Shown one piece after another: positions 1-5,045 of a DNA stretch of 5,045 nt. The notes below the pieces were generated by a model, which was not told the origin of the DNA, did no database searches, and worked only from the letters and a program-made list of their open reading frames with translations. The position numbers and the translations under genes were made by a program. Source of the DNA: Bryobacterales bacterium. Lineage in GTDB: Bacteria; Acidobacteriota; Terriglobia; Bryobacterales; Bryobacteraceae. How positions within the stretch are numbered: the stretch's first letter is position 1; each line of letters begins with the position of its first letter. The stretch is from positions 5,998 through 11,042 of the forward strand of contig PLGA01000509.1 of assembly GCA_003139735.1 (NCBI GenBank), in the 5' to 3' direction.

Positions 1-566
1 GGGTTGAAGTCGTTGGCGTTCCATCGGAAGGGCGTGTCCGTGGCTCGCTCCTTGTAGCTTGTGCGGTTGTCCACCTGCACGGCCAGCACGTTGTCCTGGT
101 CCCCGAAGAGCGCCGCGGAGGTGATGTCCACGCCGTAGCCCGTTATCCCGTTCTCATACAGACCGAAGGGTTTTCCGTTGAAATAAATGTCCCCAGCCTG
201 GCGCATGCCCTCGAACTCGATGAACACTTTCGAGCCCGCCGCGCCGGCGGGAAGCTTAAAGTGCTTTCGGTACCAGCTTAGACCCTGATACTTGCCGCGA
301 TCGCCGGCGCTGTGGTCGATGATCACGCGGAACGATTCGACATCGTTGAACGAATGGGGGGTGCTGACGGTCTCCCATTGGGAGTCGTCGAACGTGACTG
401 CCTGAGCGCCGGGTACGTCCTGGCGGATGAACTTCCAGTCCGAATTGAAACTGTACGTGATCCGCGGCGACGCGGGTGGCGCGTATCCCGGCTCAGCCGC
501 CGAAAGCAGATTAGCGGAGGCGAGAGCCGTGAAAGCAAGCAACGGCAGGATATAGTTCGATTGCAT
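1..566 (-). CDS. Secreted glycoside hydrolase family 2 (beta-galactosidase-like), N-terminal part; gene continues off the left edge
   Basis: Translating leftward from the ATG at 566-564 gives 188 codons with no stop. Residues 1-23 form a hydrophobic export signal (MQSNYILPLLAFTALASANL, then LSA before AEPG), although its n-region lacks a positive charge. Residues 38-185 resemble the jelly-roll sugar-binding domain that opens GH2 enzymes: NSDWKF at 41-46, FDDSQWETVSTPHSFND at 59-75, the GLSWYRKHFKLP block at 95-106, IEFEGMRQAGDIYFNGKPFG at 116-135, and DNVLAVQVDNR at 158-168. Family knowledge: such proteins hydrolyse beta-galactosides or related beta-glycosides; the catalytic TIM barrel with its two glutamates lies outside this window, so the exact substrate cannot be read here. 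No Shine-Dalgarno sequence precedes the ATG. The gene reads away from the broken nuclease on the opposite strand. GH2 membership is confident; beta-galactosidase rather than beta-glucuronidase or beta-mannosidase is an inference. Confidence 0.88.
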   Translation of the reverse strand, partial: MQSNYILPLLAFTALASANLLSAAEPGYAPPASPRITYSFNSDWKFIRQDVPGAQAVTFDDSQWETVSTPHSFNDVESFRVIIDHSAGDRGKYQGLSWYRKHFKLPAGAAGSKVFIEFEGMRQAGDIYFNGKPFGLYENGITGYGVDITSAALFGDQDNVLAVQVDNRTSYKERATDTPFRWNANDFN

Positions 567-573
567 GCGAGCC

Positions 574-602
574 AGTTTAACCGATGCACGCCGGACCAGC
601 AA
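574..602 (-). promoter_or_regulatory. Possible weak promoter for the GH2 gene (leaderless transcript)
   Basis: Read leftward, TTGCTG (602-597) and TAAACT (579-574) are separated by 17 bp. The second box matches the -10 consensus at 4 of 6 positions, but the first matches the -35 at only 3 of 6. A start site about 7 bp beyond the -10 would fall almost on the GH2 ATG, which fits the absence of a ribosome binding site. The match is weak and could be chance. Confidence 0.25.
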
Positions 603-748
603 TCGTCGGAAGGATGCGCTTGAATGTATAGACCTTCGAGCCGCGCGAAGACCTTGATAGGCACGATGTCGAAGCTGCCCGAGCGAGGCCCGATCTTCGG
701 CAGCACCGTCATGTCGCATTTGACTTCGCCGGCAGCGGCGCAAGCCGT
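590..748 (-). other. Unassigned coding-like fragment on the minus strand
   Basis: An open frame entered from the GTG at 811 has protein-like composition only over 590-748. That stretch includes CDMTVLPKIGP, RSGSFDIVPIKVFARLEG and LYIQAHPSDDCWSG. Of the 45 codons from GGC (GEVKC) to TGG (DDCWSG), 33 end in G or C, and 26 consecutive codons in its middle contain only two ending in A or T. The opposite-strand frame (624-815) shows a less convincing codon pattern. The frame then runs out of phase across the GH2 start, so the patch is not a GH2 extension. It may be the remnant of a gene truncated when the adjacent nuclease arrived, a small protein, or chance. I recognise no family. Confidence 0.3.
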
Positions 749-792
749 GAGAGAATGGCGCGTTGTTATGTGCACTGCCGAGTGCGAGCGAG

Positions 793-1492
793 GTGAGCCG
801 GCCCGATCCACCTAAGCTCCGGGAGCCAAGCGGGAACGCAGCGGCGGAGATCTCCCGCGTCCTCGTCGCCGATGTTCGATCCCTCATCGACGCTGCGCGC
901 CATCGCGCTGCCCAGGCCGTCAATACTGAGCTGGTACTTCTTTACAGGGGCGTCGGAAACCGGATTCGCCGGGACATCCTCGGCGAGGAGCGCGCCGGGT
1001 ATGGCGAACAGATTGTCTCTACGCTGTCGAGACAATTGACGTCCGATTACGGAGCGGGTTTCAGCCGGCCGAACCTGTTCCATATGATCCGGTTTGTCGA
1101 CGTCTGGCCGGACGCCGCAATTGGGCTGGAGCCACTTCAAGGAACTCCTGTACCTGGAAAATGAAATCCAACGCCAGTTCTATGCCGAAATGTGCCGCGT
1201 CGAGGGTTGGTCGGTGCGCACTCTTCGGGAGCGGATTCGTGGCATGCCCTTCGAGCGCACGGCAATTTCGCGGAAGCCGGAAGAGGTCGCACGGCAAGAG
1301 CTTCAAAAACTGCGCGAACTGGACCGAATCACGCCGGACCTTGTTTTCCGCGATCCCTACTTGCTGGATTTCCTAGGCCTCGCGGATACGTTCAGCGAAC
1401 GCGACCTCGAAACCGCGATTCTCCGCGAACTCGAACGGTTCCTACTTGAACTGGGGAGCGACTTGGCGTTTGTTCACGTGATGCCAGGATAG
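793..1492 (+). pseudogene. Broken DUF1016/YhcG-family nuclease gene: frameshift plus loss of the catalytic C-terminus
   Basis: Two overlapping frames together match the N-terminal domain of DUF1016 (YhcG) proteins, a PDDEXK-superfamily group often found on mobile or defence-associated DNA. The first frame, from GTG 793 (or TTG 763), carries LLYRGVGNRIRRDI, then ERAGYGEQIVSTLSRQL, GAGFSRPNLFHMIRF and DVWPDA up to about 1116. The match resumes in the +1 frame at about 1118 with QLGWSHFKELLYLENEIQRQ, then FYAEMCRVEGWSVRTLRERI, TPDLVFRDPYLLDFLGLAD and LETAILRELERFLLELGSDL. Remembered family members have roughly eight more residues between these blocks, so a small deletion not divisible by three explains the shift. 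Family similarity stops at AFV (1472-1474); five unrelated residues and TAG follow. The nuclease domain that should follow, over 100 residues, is absent. The product cannot be an active nuclease. It is the only rightward-reading gene in the window, and I see no clear promoter for it. Confidence 0.85.
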
Positions 1493-1516
1493 TACGGCCG
1501 TGAGCGCGATTGTCAA
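1489..1516 (-). promoter_or_regulatory. Near-consensus sigma-70-type promoter pointing left, with no intact gene directly in front
   Basis: Read leftward, a perfect TTGACA (1516-1511) is followed after 16 bp by TACTAT (1494-1489), which matches TATAAT at 4 of 6 positions. The -10 box overlaps the stop codon of the broken nuclease. Transcription would start near 1482 and run antisense through the nuclease remnant; the first intact gene in that direction is GH2, more than 900 bp away. The sequence left of 1475 is nuclease-derived, so the promoter seems cut off from its original gene. Its activity is inferred from the boxes only. Confidence 0.5.
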
Positions 1517-1629
1517 GAGGAACGCTTGCCGCCGACGGGGGAAGATAAGGGAAAAGCAGGGAATGATTGGGAAGCGTCCTGGCAACTCACAACCTGCTGA
1601 ATTAAGATGATTTACCTCTGATTTTAGGC
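1493..1629. other. Intergenic stretch between the broken nuclease and tRNA-Cys
   Basis: No convincing coding frame is present. Apart from the promoter and the GGGAA array annotated separately, 1574-1629 is more AT-rich than its surroundings and shows no clear hairpin. In particular I see no stem followed by a T-run that would terminate the leftward tRNA transcript. No second copy of the tRNA 3' end, as an integrated element would leave, is visible here. Confidence 0.5.
1539..1573. repeat. Four GGGAA blocks in exact 10-bp phase; also a G-quadruplex-type pattern
   Basis: GGGAA occurs at 1539, 1549, 1559 and 1569 on the plus strand. The decamers are GGGAAGATAA, GGGAAAAGCA, GGGAATGATT and GGGAAGCGTC; only the first five bases are shared. 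The first run extends leftward to five G. The three spacers between GGG runs are each 7 nt, which meets the usual G3-N1-7 G-quadruplex pattern. On the minus strand the blocks read TTCCC and lie 22 bp upstream of the TTGACA box at 1511-1516. They could be same-face binding sites for a regulator, a plus-strand quadruplex, or a chance purine-rich tract. Confidence 0.5.
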
Positions 1630-1704
1630 TGGAGGCGCGGGTCGGGATCGAACCGACGAATAAAGGTTTTGCAGACCTTTGCCTTACCACTTGGCTACCG
1701 CGCC
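1630..1704 (-). tRNA. tRNA-Cys (anticodon GCA), CCA encoded
   Basis: Read leftward, the acceptor stem GGCGCGG (1704-1698) pairs with CCGCGCC (1640-1634). U73 at 1633 and an encoded CCA at 1632-1630 follow. The D arm has the GCC/GGC stem. The anticodon stem AAGGT/ACCTT encloses the 7-nt loop CTGCAAA with anticodon GCA, and the T arm contains GGTTCGATCCC. U73 together with GCA is the known identity set of bacterial cysteine tRNA. The molecule is 72 nt plus CCA, a normal length. It delivers cysteine to UGC/UGU codons. It stands alone rather than in a tRNA cluster and has its own promoter upstream. Confidence 0.97.
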
Positions 1705-1724
1705 CTAAGGAAGGCTCTATCTGC

Positions 1725-1754
1725 AAAATAGCGCGGCGGCGGGGGCCAAGTCAA
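1725..1754 (-). promoter_or_regulatory. Promoter of tRNA-Cys
   Basis: Read leftward, TTGACT (1754-1749, 5 of 6 matches to the -35 consensus) is followed after 18 bp by TATTTT (1730-1725, 4 of 6 matches to the -10). Transcription would begin near 1718, about 14 nt before the mature tRNA 5' end at 1704, a normal short leader. The GC-only spacer contrasts with the AT-rich -10 region. The site lies in the gap after the hydrolase stop codon, so the tRNA need not depend on read-through from that operon. Confidence 0.65.
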
Positions 1755-1772
1755 TTCCGGCTGGCGGCGGCT

Positions 1773-1786
1773 GCGCCGGCCGGCGC
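1773..1786. repeat. 14-bp perfect GC palindrome just after the hydrolase stop codon
   Basis: GCGCCGGCCGGCGC is self-complementary and begins 1 bp past the stop codon (1790-1788) in the leftward direction. It could fold in the mRNA 3' end, but there is no useful loop and no T-run after it, so it is not a standard intrinsic terminator. It may slow polymerase or protect the 3' end, or it may reflect local GC richness. Confidence 0.35.
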
Positions 1787-1787
1787 G

Positions 1788-3554
1788 TCATCGGGGGCCT
1801 AGCGCCGAGCCGGCGGCGCGCGGAATGCGCGTGAGCGGGCTCGAGGGTTCGCGGGCATCCGGAGGCATTACCAGGAGCACTACTTCGGAGGGATGGCGGC
1901 GGTCGTGGTACACGGTCTGAGTCGCCGCGACTGGTTTGGTCTCGTCCGCAATCCGCCCGCCGGTGTTGGGATTTCGGTCGAAGCGGGGGAAATTGCTGCT
2001 GGAGATCTCCACGCGAATGCGATGTCCCTTGAGAAAGACATTGGCCGTCACGCCGGCATCGATGGAGAGCTTGTAAACCTCGCTGGGCCTGGCCAACTCC
2101 GGCTTGTCCAGCGATCCGCGGTAGCGCAGCCGCAGGATGCCGTCGGTCAGGTTGCGGGCGTTGCCGTCCGGGAACACGTCCACCAATTTGGCGGTAAAAT
2201 CCGTGTCCTTCGCGCTGGTGGCCGCATACAGGGTCACTTCGACGGGGCCGATGGCTTCCGTGTCACTTTCGAGCGGCTTGCCGGTGTAGACCAGCACGTC
2301 CTTGCGCCGTTCCACAGGGCGCTGGTCCATGGGACCCCAAGGAAGCACGCGCGGGTTGCAGCAGACGGCCCCGCCGCGCGTGGGTGCCGGGTCGCGCGGA
2401 TCGAAGACGAAACCGTCCCGCTTGCTGTGGTCCGCGGGCTTATCGGTCAGCGCGCCATCGCCTTCCAGCGTATTGGCATGGCCCCCGCTCGCCAGGTAGA
2501 GCGCCATGGGGCGCGCTTCGGGGGGCGGCCATTCGCTTGCCTCCCTCCACTTATTGGAACCCATGACGAAAATCTTCAGGGGCGGCCCGGAGAGCGCCGG
2601 CTCGTCCTTCCCCATCAGCCATTGGTCGAACCAGGCCAGTTGCAGCGTGCGCACGGGGACCTTGGAATCCGCTCCAAAATCCACGTCCTGGAACTGGTAG
2701 GACATGTTGTGCGGCCACGGACCGACAATGACGCGATTCACCCCGGACGCCTTGTGCAGCGCGCTGTAGGCCTCCAGGTCGCTCTCGACAAAGTTGTCGT
2801 ACCAACCGCCGATGGCGAAGACCGGCGTCCGAACGCTGCGAATCCGCTCCCGGACGCTGATGGCCCGCCAGAACGAATCGAACGCCGGATGGTTCAGCGC
2901 CTCCTGAAACATGCGCGACGGCCGGCCGGTCGCGGCGATATCGGAAGTGCGAAGGGGCAGGTGCAGCACGTACTTATCGAAATTCGGCTGGTACCCGGGA
3001 ACCTTCAGGTTCTCCGCCATCCATTCGAGCCGCGGCCCCAGTTTCATGGCGCCGCCCTCGGAATAGAACCGGTCGCGGTAATCGTCCCAGCCTGAGACGA
3101 TCGGGAAGATGGCTTTCAAATGGGGATTGTTGAGCGTGGCGACTTTCCACTGTACGATGCCGCGGTAGGACCCGCCGATCATGCCGATCTTGCCGTCGCA
3201 CCACGGCTGGCGCGCCATCCAGTTCAGCGTGTCGTCGCCGTCGCTCGGTTCCTGCTCGAGCGGCGCGAACACGCCTTCGGAATCATAACGGCCGCGCACG
3301 TCCTGCGCCACCACGGCATAGCCGCGGTCGACGAACGCCTGGTAGAGGGACGTGATATCCAAGCCCTTGCCATAGGGCGTCCGCTCCAGGATGGCGGGCA
3401 CGCGCGCGCGGTCCGCGGGCAGGAAGAGGTTGGCCGAAAGATGCACGCCGTCGCGCATGGGAATCCGCACGTTCAAGCGCTTGACGGTGGGCGCCGCGGA
3501 CAACGCCGCGCCGCACGCCGCAATCAGGCATAGTACTCCGCCAACAAGTCCCAA
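1788..3554 (-). CDS. Exported CocE/NonD-family alpha/beta hydrolase (X-Pro dipeptidyl-peptidase S15-like)
   Basis: A 588-residue product from the TTG at 3554-3552; CocE/NonD members are usually about 550-650 residues. Residues 1-20 form a hydrophobic export segment. They contain IAAC, a possible lipobox with Cys14, and ALSA-AP, a possible signal peptidase I site, so lipoprotein versus free secreted form is undecided. The S15 core follows: VRIPMRDGVHLSANLFLP (29-46), RTPYGKG (58-64), VAQDVRGRYDSEG (82-94), and the nucleophile elbow GGSYRG with Ser129. Asp253 in GGWYDNF and His282 in GPWPHN complete the triad. The jelly-roll C-terminal domain common to CocE and X-Pro peptidases covers about 347-565 (GPVEVTLYA, TDFTAKLVDVFPDG, HRIRVEISSSNFPRFDRNPN). 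Family members cleave acyl, ester or X-Pro amide bonds; the substrate here is unknown. No ATG or GTG in frame lies near the signal segment, so TTG is the best start, giving a 31-bp overlap with the upstream glycosyltransferase. The lack of a positive n-region leaves the start uncertain. Confidence 0.9.
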   Translation of the reverse strand: MGLVGGVLCLIAACGAALSAAPTVKRLNVRIPMRDGVHLSANLFLPADRARVPAILERTPYGKGLDITSLYQAFVDRGYAVVAQDVRGRYDSEGVFAPLEQEPSDGDDTLNWMARQPWCDGKIGMIGGSYRGIVQWKVATLNNPHLKAIFPIVSGWDDYRDRFYSEGGAMKLGPRLEWMAENLKVPGYQPNFDKYVLHLPLRTSDIAATGRPSRMFQEALNHPAFDSFWRAISVRERIRSVRTPVFAIGGWYDNFVESDLEAYSALHKASGVNRVIVGPWPHNMSYQFQDVDFGADSKVPVRTLQLAWFDQWLMGKDEPALSGPPLKIFVMGSNKWREASEWPPPEARPMALYLASGGHANTLEGDGALTDKPADHSKRDGFVFDPRDPAPTRGGAVCCNPRVLPWGPMDQRPVERRKDVLVYTGKPLESDTEAIGPVEVTLYAATSAKDTDFTAKLVDVFPDGNARNLTDGILRLRYRGSLDKPELARPSEVYKLSIDAGVTANVFLKGHRIRVEISSSNFPRFDRNPNTGGRIADETKPVAATQTVYHDRRHPSEVVLLVMPPDAREPSSPLTRIPRAAGSALGPR

Positions 3555-4618
3555 TACCGCGTTCCCGCTAGCTCTACCCGGTGGCGTTCGTGGATATGTG
3601 TGGCCCCGCGCTGGCCGATGGCCACCGCCGCCCCGTTGGCTAATGTTAGCAAATGTACGCTTTGCCGCAGAGACTCCCGCTCCGCCGCGCCGCGCTCGAT
3701 GCGTACGCAGGAGTCTTCGGGGAATCCCGCGACGGCTTGCGAACCGGTCAACAGAACCGGCTTGCCAAGCCCCATGAGCCGAATGGCAATGCCGGAAGTC
3801 TCGCCCGCCGACGGGTCCCGCAGGTTGATGCAAGCGTCCACCGCGGCCGCCGCCAGCCAAAACTCGCGCTCCGGAAGATACCGCCGCCGCACGACGCCGG
3901 GCGAATCGAGAAGCGGCGCGGCGGCGCGCTCCAGGTCGGTGGAAATGAAGCCGCCGGCCACCAGCAGCGCCACCCGCGGGTTTTCGCGGCGCACTTCCGC
4001 GAAAGTCTCCAGCACGGGAATCAGGCGCTTGGATTCGCGCAGATGGCCGAAAACGCCGAAGAGAAACGCGCCGGGATCCACCCCCAGGCGCTGGCGGTAG
4101 CGAGCGGCGGCGGATTCGGAAGGGACCGGCTCGGGCGGCTGGAAAAGGTGGGGAATTTCCACCACGCGCGCGGCAGCCCCCGCCATGCGAGCCGCTTCGG
4201 GATTGTGAACCACCACTGCCAGCGCGCGTTCCAGAACCCGGCGCAGCATGGGGAAATCGAAGTAGCGGGCCTCGGACGCGGATGCCGCGCGGCCGCGCCA
4301 CAGGTCCGCGGCCAGTGCCCGATGCCACTCGCCATAGTTGTAGACGAACTCCTCGATATACGCGGATTCGTCAAGCTGGCCCAGCAAAAAGTGGTGCAGC
4401 ACGGCGTCGTGCAGGACCACCACGCCGGGATGCGCCAAAGCGCGCCGGTAAATGCCGGCGTGCAACGCGTTGTTTCCCAGGTGGTAGAGCGCCACGCCGC
4501 AGCGCCGCGGCGCGACCTCTACGCGTCCATGGCGCCGCAGCTCCGTGAGAAGCGCCGCGGCATAGCCGGCCACGCCGGTGCGGGCGGGCGGCAGCGGAGA
4601 ATAGAAGCCTACCGTCAC
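3524..4618 (-). CDS. GT4-like (GT-B fold) glycosyltransferase
   Basis: A 364-residue protein from GTG 4618-4616. Residues 1-25 read MTVGFYSPLPPARTGVAGYA and on, the standard N-terminus of GT4-type enzymes, with PPARTGVAGY replacing the common PSGIADY loop. The N-terminal Rossmann half contains YHLGNN (45-50) and VVLHDAVLHHFLLG (67-80). The C-terminal half opens with FLFGVFGHLRESKR (186-198), where Arg194 and Lys197 match the donor-phosphate-binding positions of the family. It continues with VALLVAGG (216-223) and the DPSAGETSGIAIRLMGLGKPVLLT segment (268-291), equivalent to the E-x7-E nucleotide-sugar site. The usual second glutamate is not obvious there. It probably transfers a sugar from an activated donor to a cytoplasmic acceptor in surface polysaccharide or glycolipid synthesis; donor and acceptor cannot be named. 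GTG overlaps the yggS stop as GTGA, with a weak GGAAG 5 nt upstream, so translation is probably coupled. An ORF extending to 4837 would run inside yggS and is not a credible start. Confidence 0.88.
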   Translation of the reverse strand: MTVGFYSPLPPARTGVAGYAAALLTELRRHGRVEVAPRRCGVALYHLGNNALHAGIYRRALAHPGVVVLHDAVLHHFLLGQLDESAYIEEFVYNYGEWHRALAADLWRGRAASASEARYFDFPMLRRVLERALAVVVHNPEAARMAGAAARVVEIPHLFQPPEPVPSESAAARYRQRLGVDPGAFLFGVFGHLRESKRLIPVLETFAEVRRENPRVALLVAGGFISTDLERAAAPLLDSPGVVRRRYLPEREFWLAAAAVDACINLRDPSAGETSGIAIRLMGLGKPVLLTGSQAVAGFPEDSCVRIERGAAERESLRQSVHLLTLANGAAVAIGQRGATHIHERHRVELAGTRYWDLLAEYYA

Positions 4619-5045
4619 GCTTTCTTCCGCGCCCCGAAGAGCGCCGTGCCGACGCGGATGCACGTGGCGCCTTCCTCGATGGCCGCTTCCAGGTCGTGCG
4701 ACATGCCCATGGAAAGTTGCTTGAGACCGTGCCGTTCCCCCAGTTCGCGCAGGCCCCGGAAATAAGGGCGCGATGCCTCCGGGTCGTCCGACCACGGCGG
4801 CATGGTCATCAAGCCGGCGAGGCGCAGGTTGGCGCAATGGCGCACGGCATCGATCAGGTCCGGAAGGTCCGCCGGGCTGGCGCCGCTCTTGGCCTCTTCC
4901 TCCGAGAGTTTGACCTCCAACATGACGTCGAGCCGCCGGCCGGCCTGGTCCAAACGCCGCGCCAGACGCGCCGAATCCACCGTCTGCACCACCTGAAACA
5001 GTTCGGCGGCCTTATTCGATTTGTTGGATTGCAGGTGGCCGATCA
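4615..5045 (-). CDS. yggS: YggS/PLPBP-family pyridoxal-phosphate homeostasis protein, C-terminal part; 5' end off the right edge
   Basis: The frame enters from the right edge and gives 142 residues to the TGA at 4617-4615. It covers roughly the last 60 percent of a protein usually near 230 residues. Family marks in order: IGHLQSNK at fragment residues 1-8, FQVVQTVDSARLA (16-28), VMLEVKLSEEEAKSG (40-54), LAGLMTMPP (75-83), the phosphate-cradle motif LSMGMSHDLEAAIEEGAT (110-127), and IRVGTALFG (129-137). The lysine that forms the Schiff base with PLP lies upstream, beyond the window. Family knowledge: this is a cytoplasmic single-domain TIM barrel that binds PLP without known catalytic turnover and buffers vitamin B6 and amino-acid/keto-acid pools. 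It is the first visible gene of the leftward set and overlaps the glycosyltransferase by 4 bp. An internal ATG at 4992 lies within the conserved region and is not the true start. Confidence 0.95.
   Translation of the reverse strand, partial: IGHLQSNKSNKAAELFQVVQTVDSARLARRLDQAGRRLDVMLEVKLSEEEAKSGASPADLPDLIDAVRHCANLRLAGLMTMPPWSDDPEASRPYFRGLRELGERHGLKQLSMGMSHDLEAAIEEGATCIRVGTALFGARKKA

Noticed and set aside
323..811. A 162-codon minus-strand open frame covering the GH2 start
   Set aside because: Its left half is an out-of-phase reading of the GH2 N-terminus. Only the 590-748 part looks coding-like, and that is reported separately.
624..815. A 63-codon plus-strand open frame
   Set aside because: Codon third positions favour the opposite strand over this stretch, and there is no ribosome binding site or recognisable motif.
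1630..1640. Search for a repeat of the tRNA-Cys 3' end to the left as an attachment-site duplication
   Set aside because: Reading back to position 1, I found no matching stretch longer than a few bases.
1773..1786. The GC palindrome as an intrinsic terminator for the hydrolase operon
   Set aside because: There is no loop of suitable size and no following T-run; it is kept only as a palindrome.
1893..3095. A 400-codon plus-strand open frame opposite the hydrolase gene
   Set aside because: The minus strand encodes a clear CocE/NonD hydrolase with its full catalytic triad. The plus-strand frame shows no recognisable domain and is the expected antisense shadow in GC-rich DNA.
3555..4328. Extension of the hydrolase frame upstream to give an 846-residue protein
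   Set aside because: The extra N-terminal part is low-complexity Arg/Gly/Ala-rich translation of the glycosyltransferase gene in another frame, and it would bury the export signal internally.
3653..4765. A 370-codon plus-strand open frame opposite the glycosyltransferase and yggS
   Set aside because: It spans the ends of two real genes on the other strand and shows no family motifs; it is an antisense shadow.
4619..4837. Extension of the glycosyltransferase to 437 residues
   Set aside because: The extension lies entirely within yggS in a different frame and precedes the conserved GT4 N-terminus. GTG 4618 with the GTGA overlap is the better start.

Overview
The window is a GC-rich stretch of bacterial chromosome with short intergenic gaps. 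Gene content (an exported family 2 glycoside hydrolase, an exported CocE/NonD-type alpha/beta hydrolase, a GT4 glycosyltransferase and a YggS-like PLP protein), high GC at third codon positions and use of GTG/TTG starts suggest a GC-rich soil-type bacterium. Acidobacteria such as the Bryobacter/Solibacter group are my best guess, but the sequence alone does not prove it.

Layout, left to right: (1) 1-566, minus strand: 5' part of a secreted GH2 (beta-galactosidase-like) gene that runs off the left edge. (2) 567-792: short gap with a coding-like minus-strand patch (about 590-748) that I cannot assign. (3) 793-1492, plus strand: a broken DUF1016/YhcG-family nuclease gene. It carries an internal frameshifting deletion near 1117 and has lost its catalytic C-terminal domain. 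(4) 1475-1629: non-coding. It holds a near-consensus sigma-70-type promoter pointing left (1489-1516) and, behind it, four GGGAA blocks spaced exactly 10 bp apart (1539-1573). (5) 1630-1704, minus strand: tRNA-Cys(GCA) with an encoded CCA, preceded by a good promoter at 1725-1754. (6) 1788-5045, minus strand: a tightly packed set of yggS (5' end off the right edge), a GT4 glycosyltransferase and a CocE/NonD hydrolase. The first pair overlaps by 4 bp (GTGA); the second probably overlaps by about 31 bp.

All intact genes read leftward; only the decayed nuclease reads rightward. The three right-hand genes look co-transcribed and translationally coupled, though their functions do not form an obvious pathway. 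The 566-1629 interval looks like a small site of insertion and decay next to a tRNA gene. It contains a truncated foreign nuclease, an unassigned coding-like patch and an apparently intact promoter with no gene directly in front of it. I see no CRISPR array, insertion sequence or complete novel system. The most interesting signal is the 10-bp-phased GGGAA array next to the orphan promoter.
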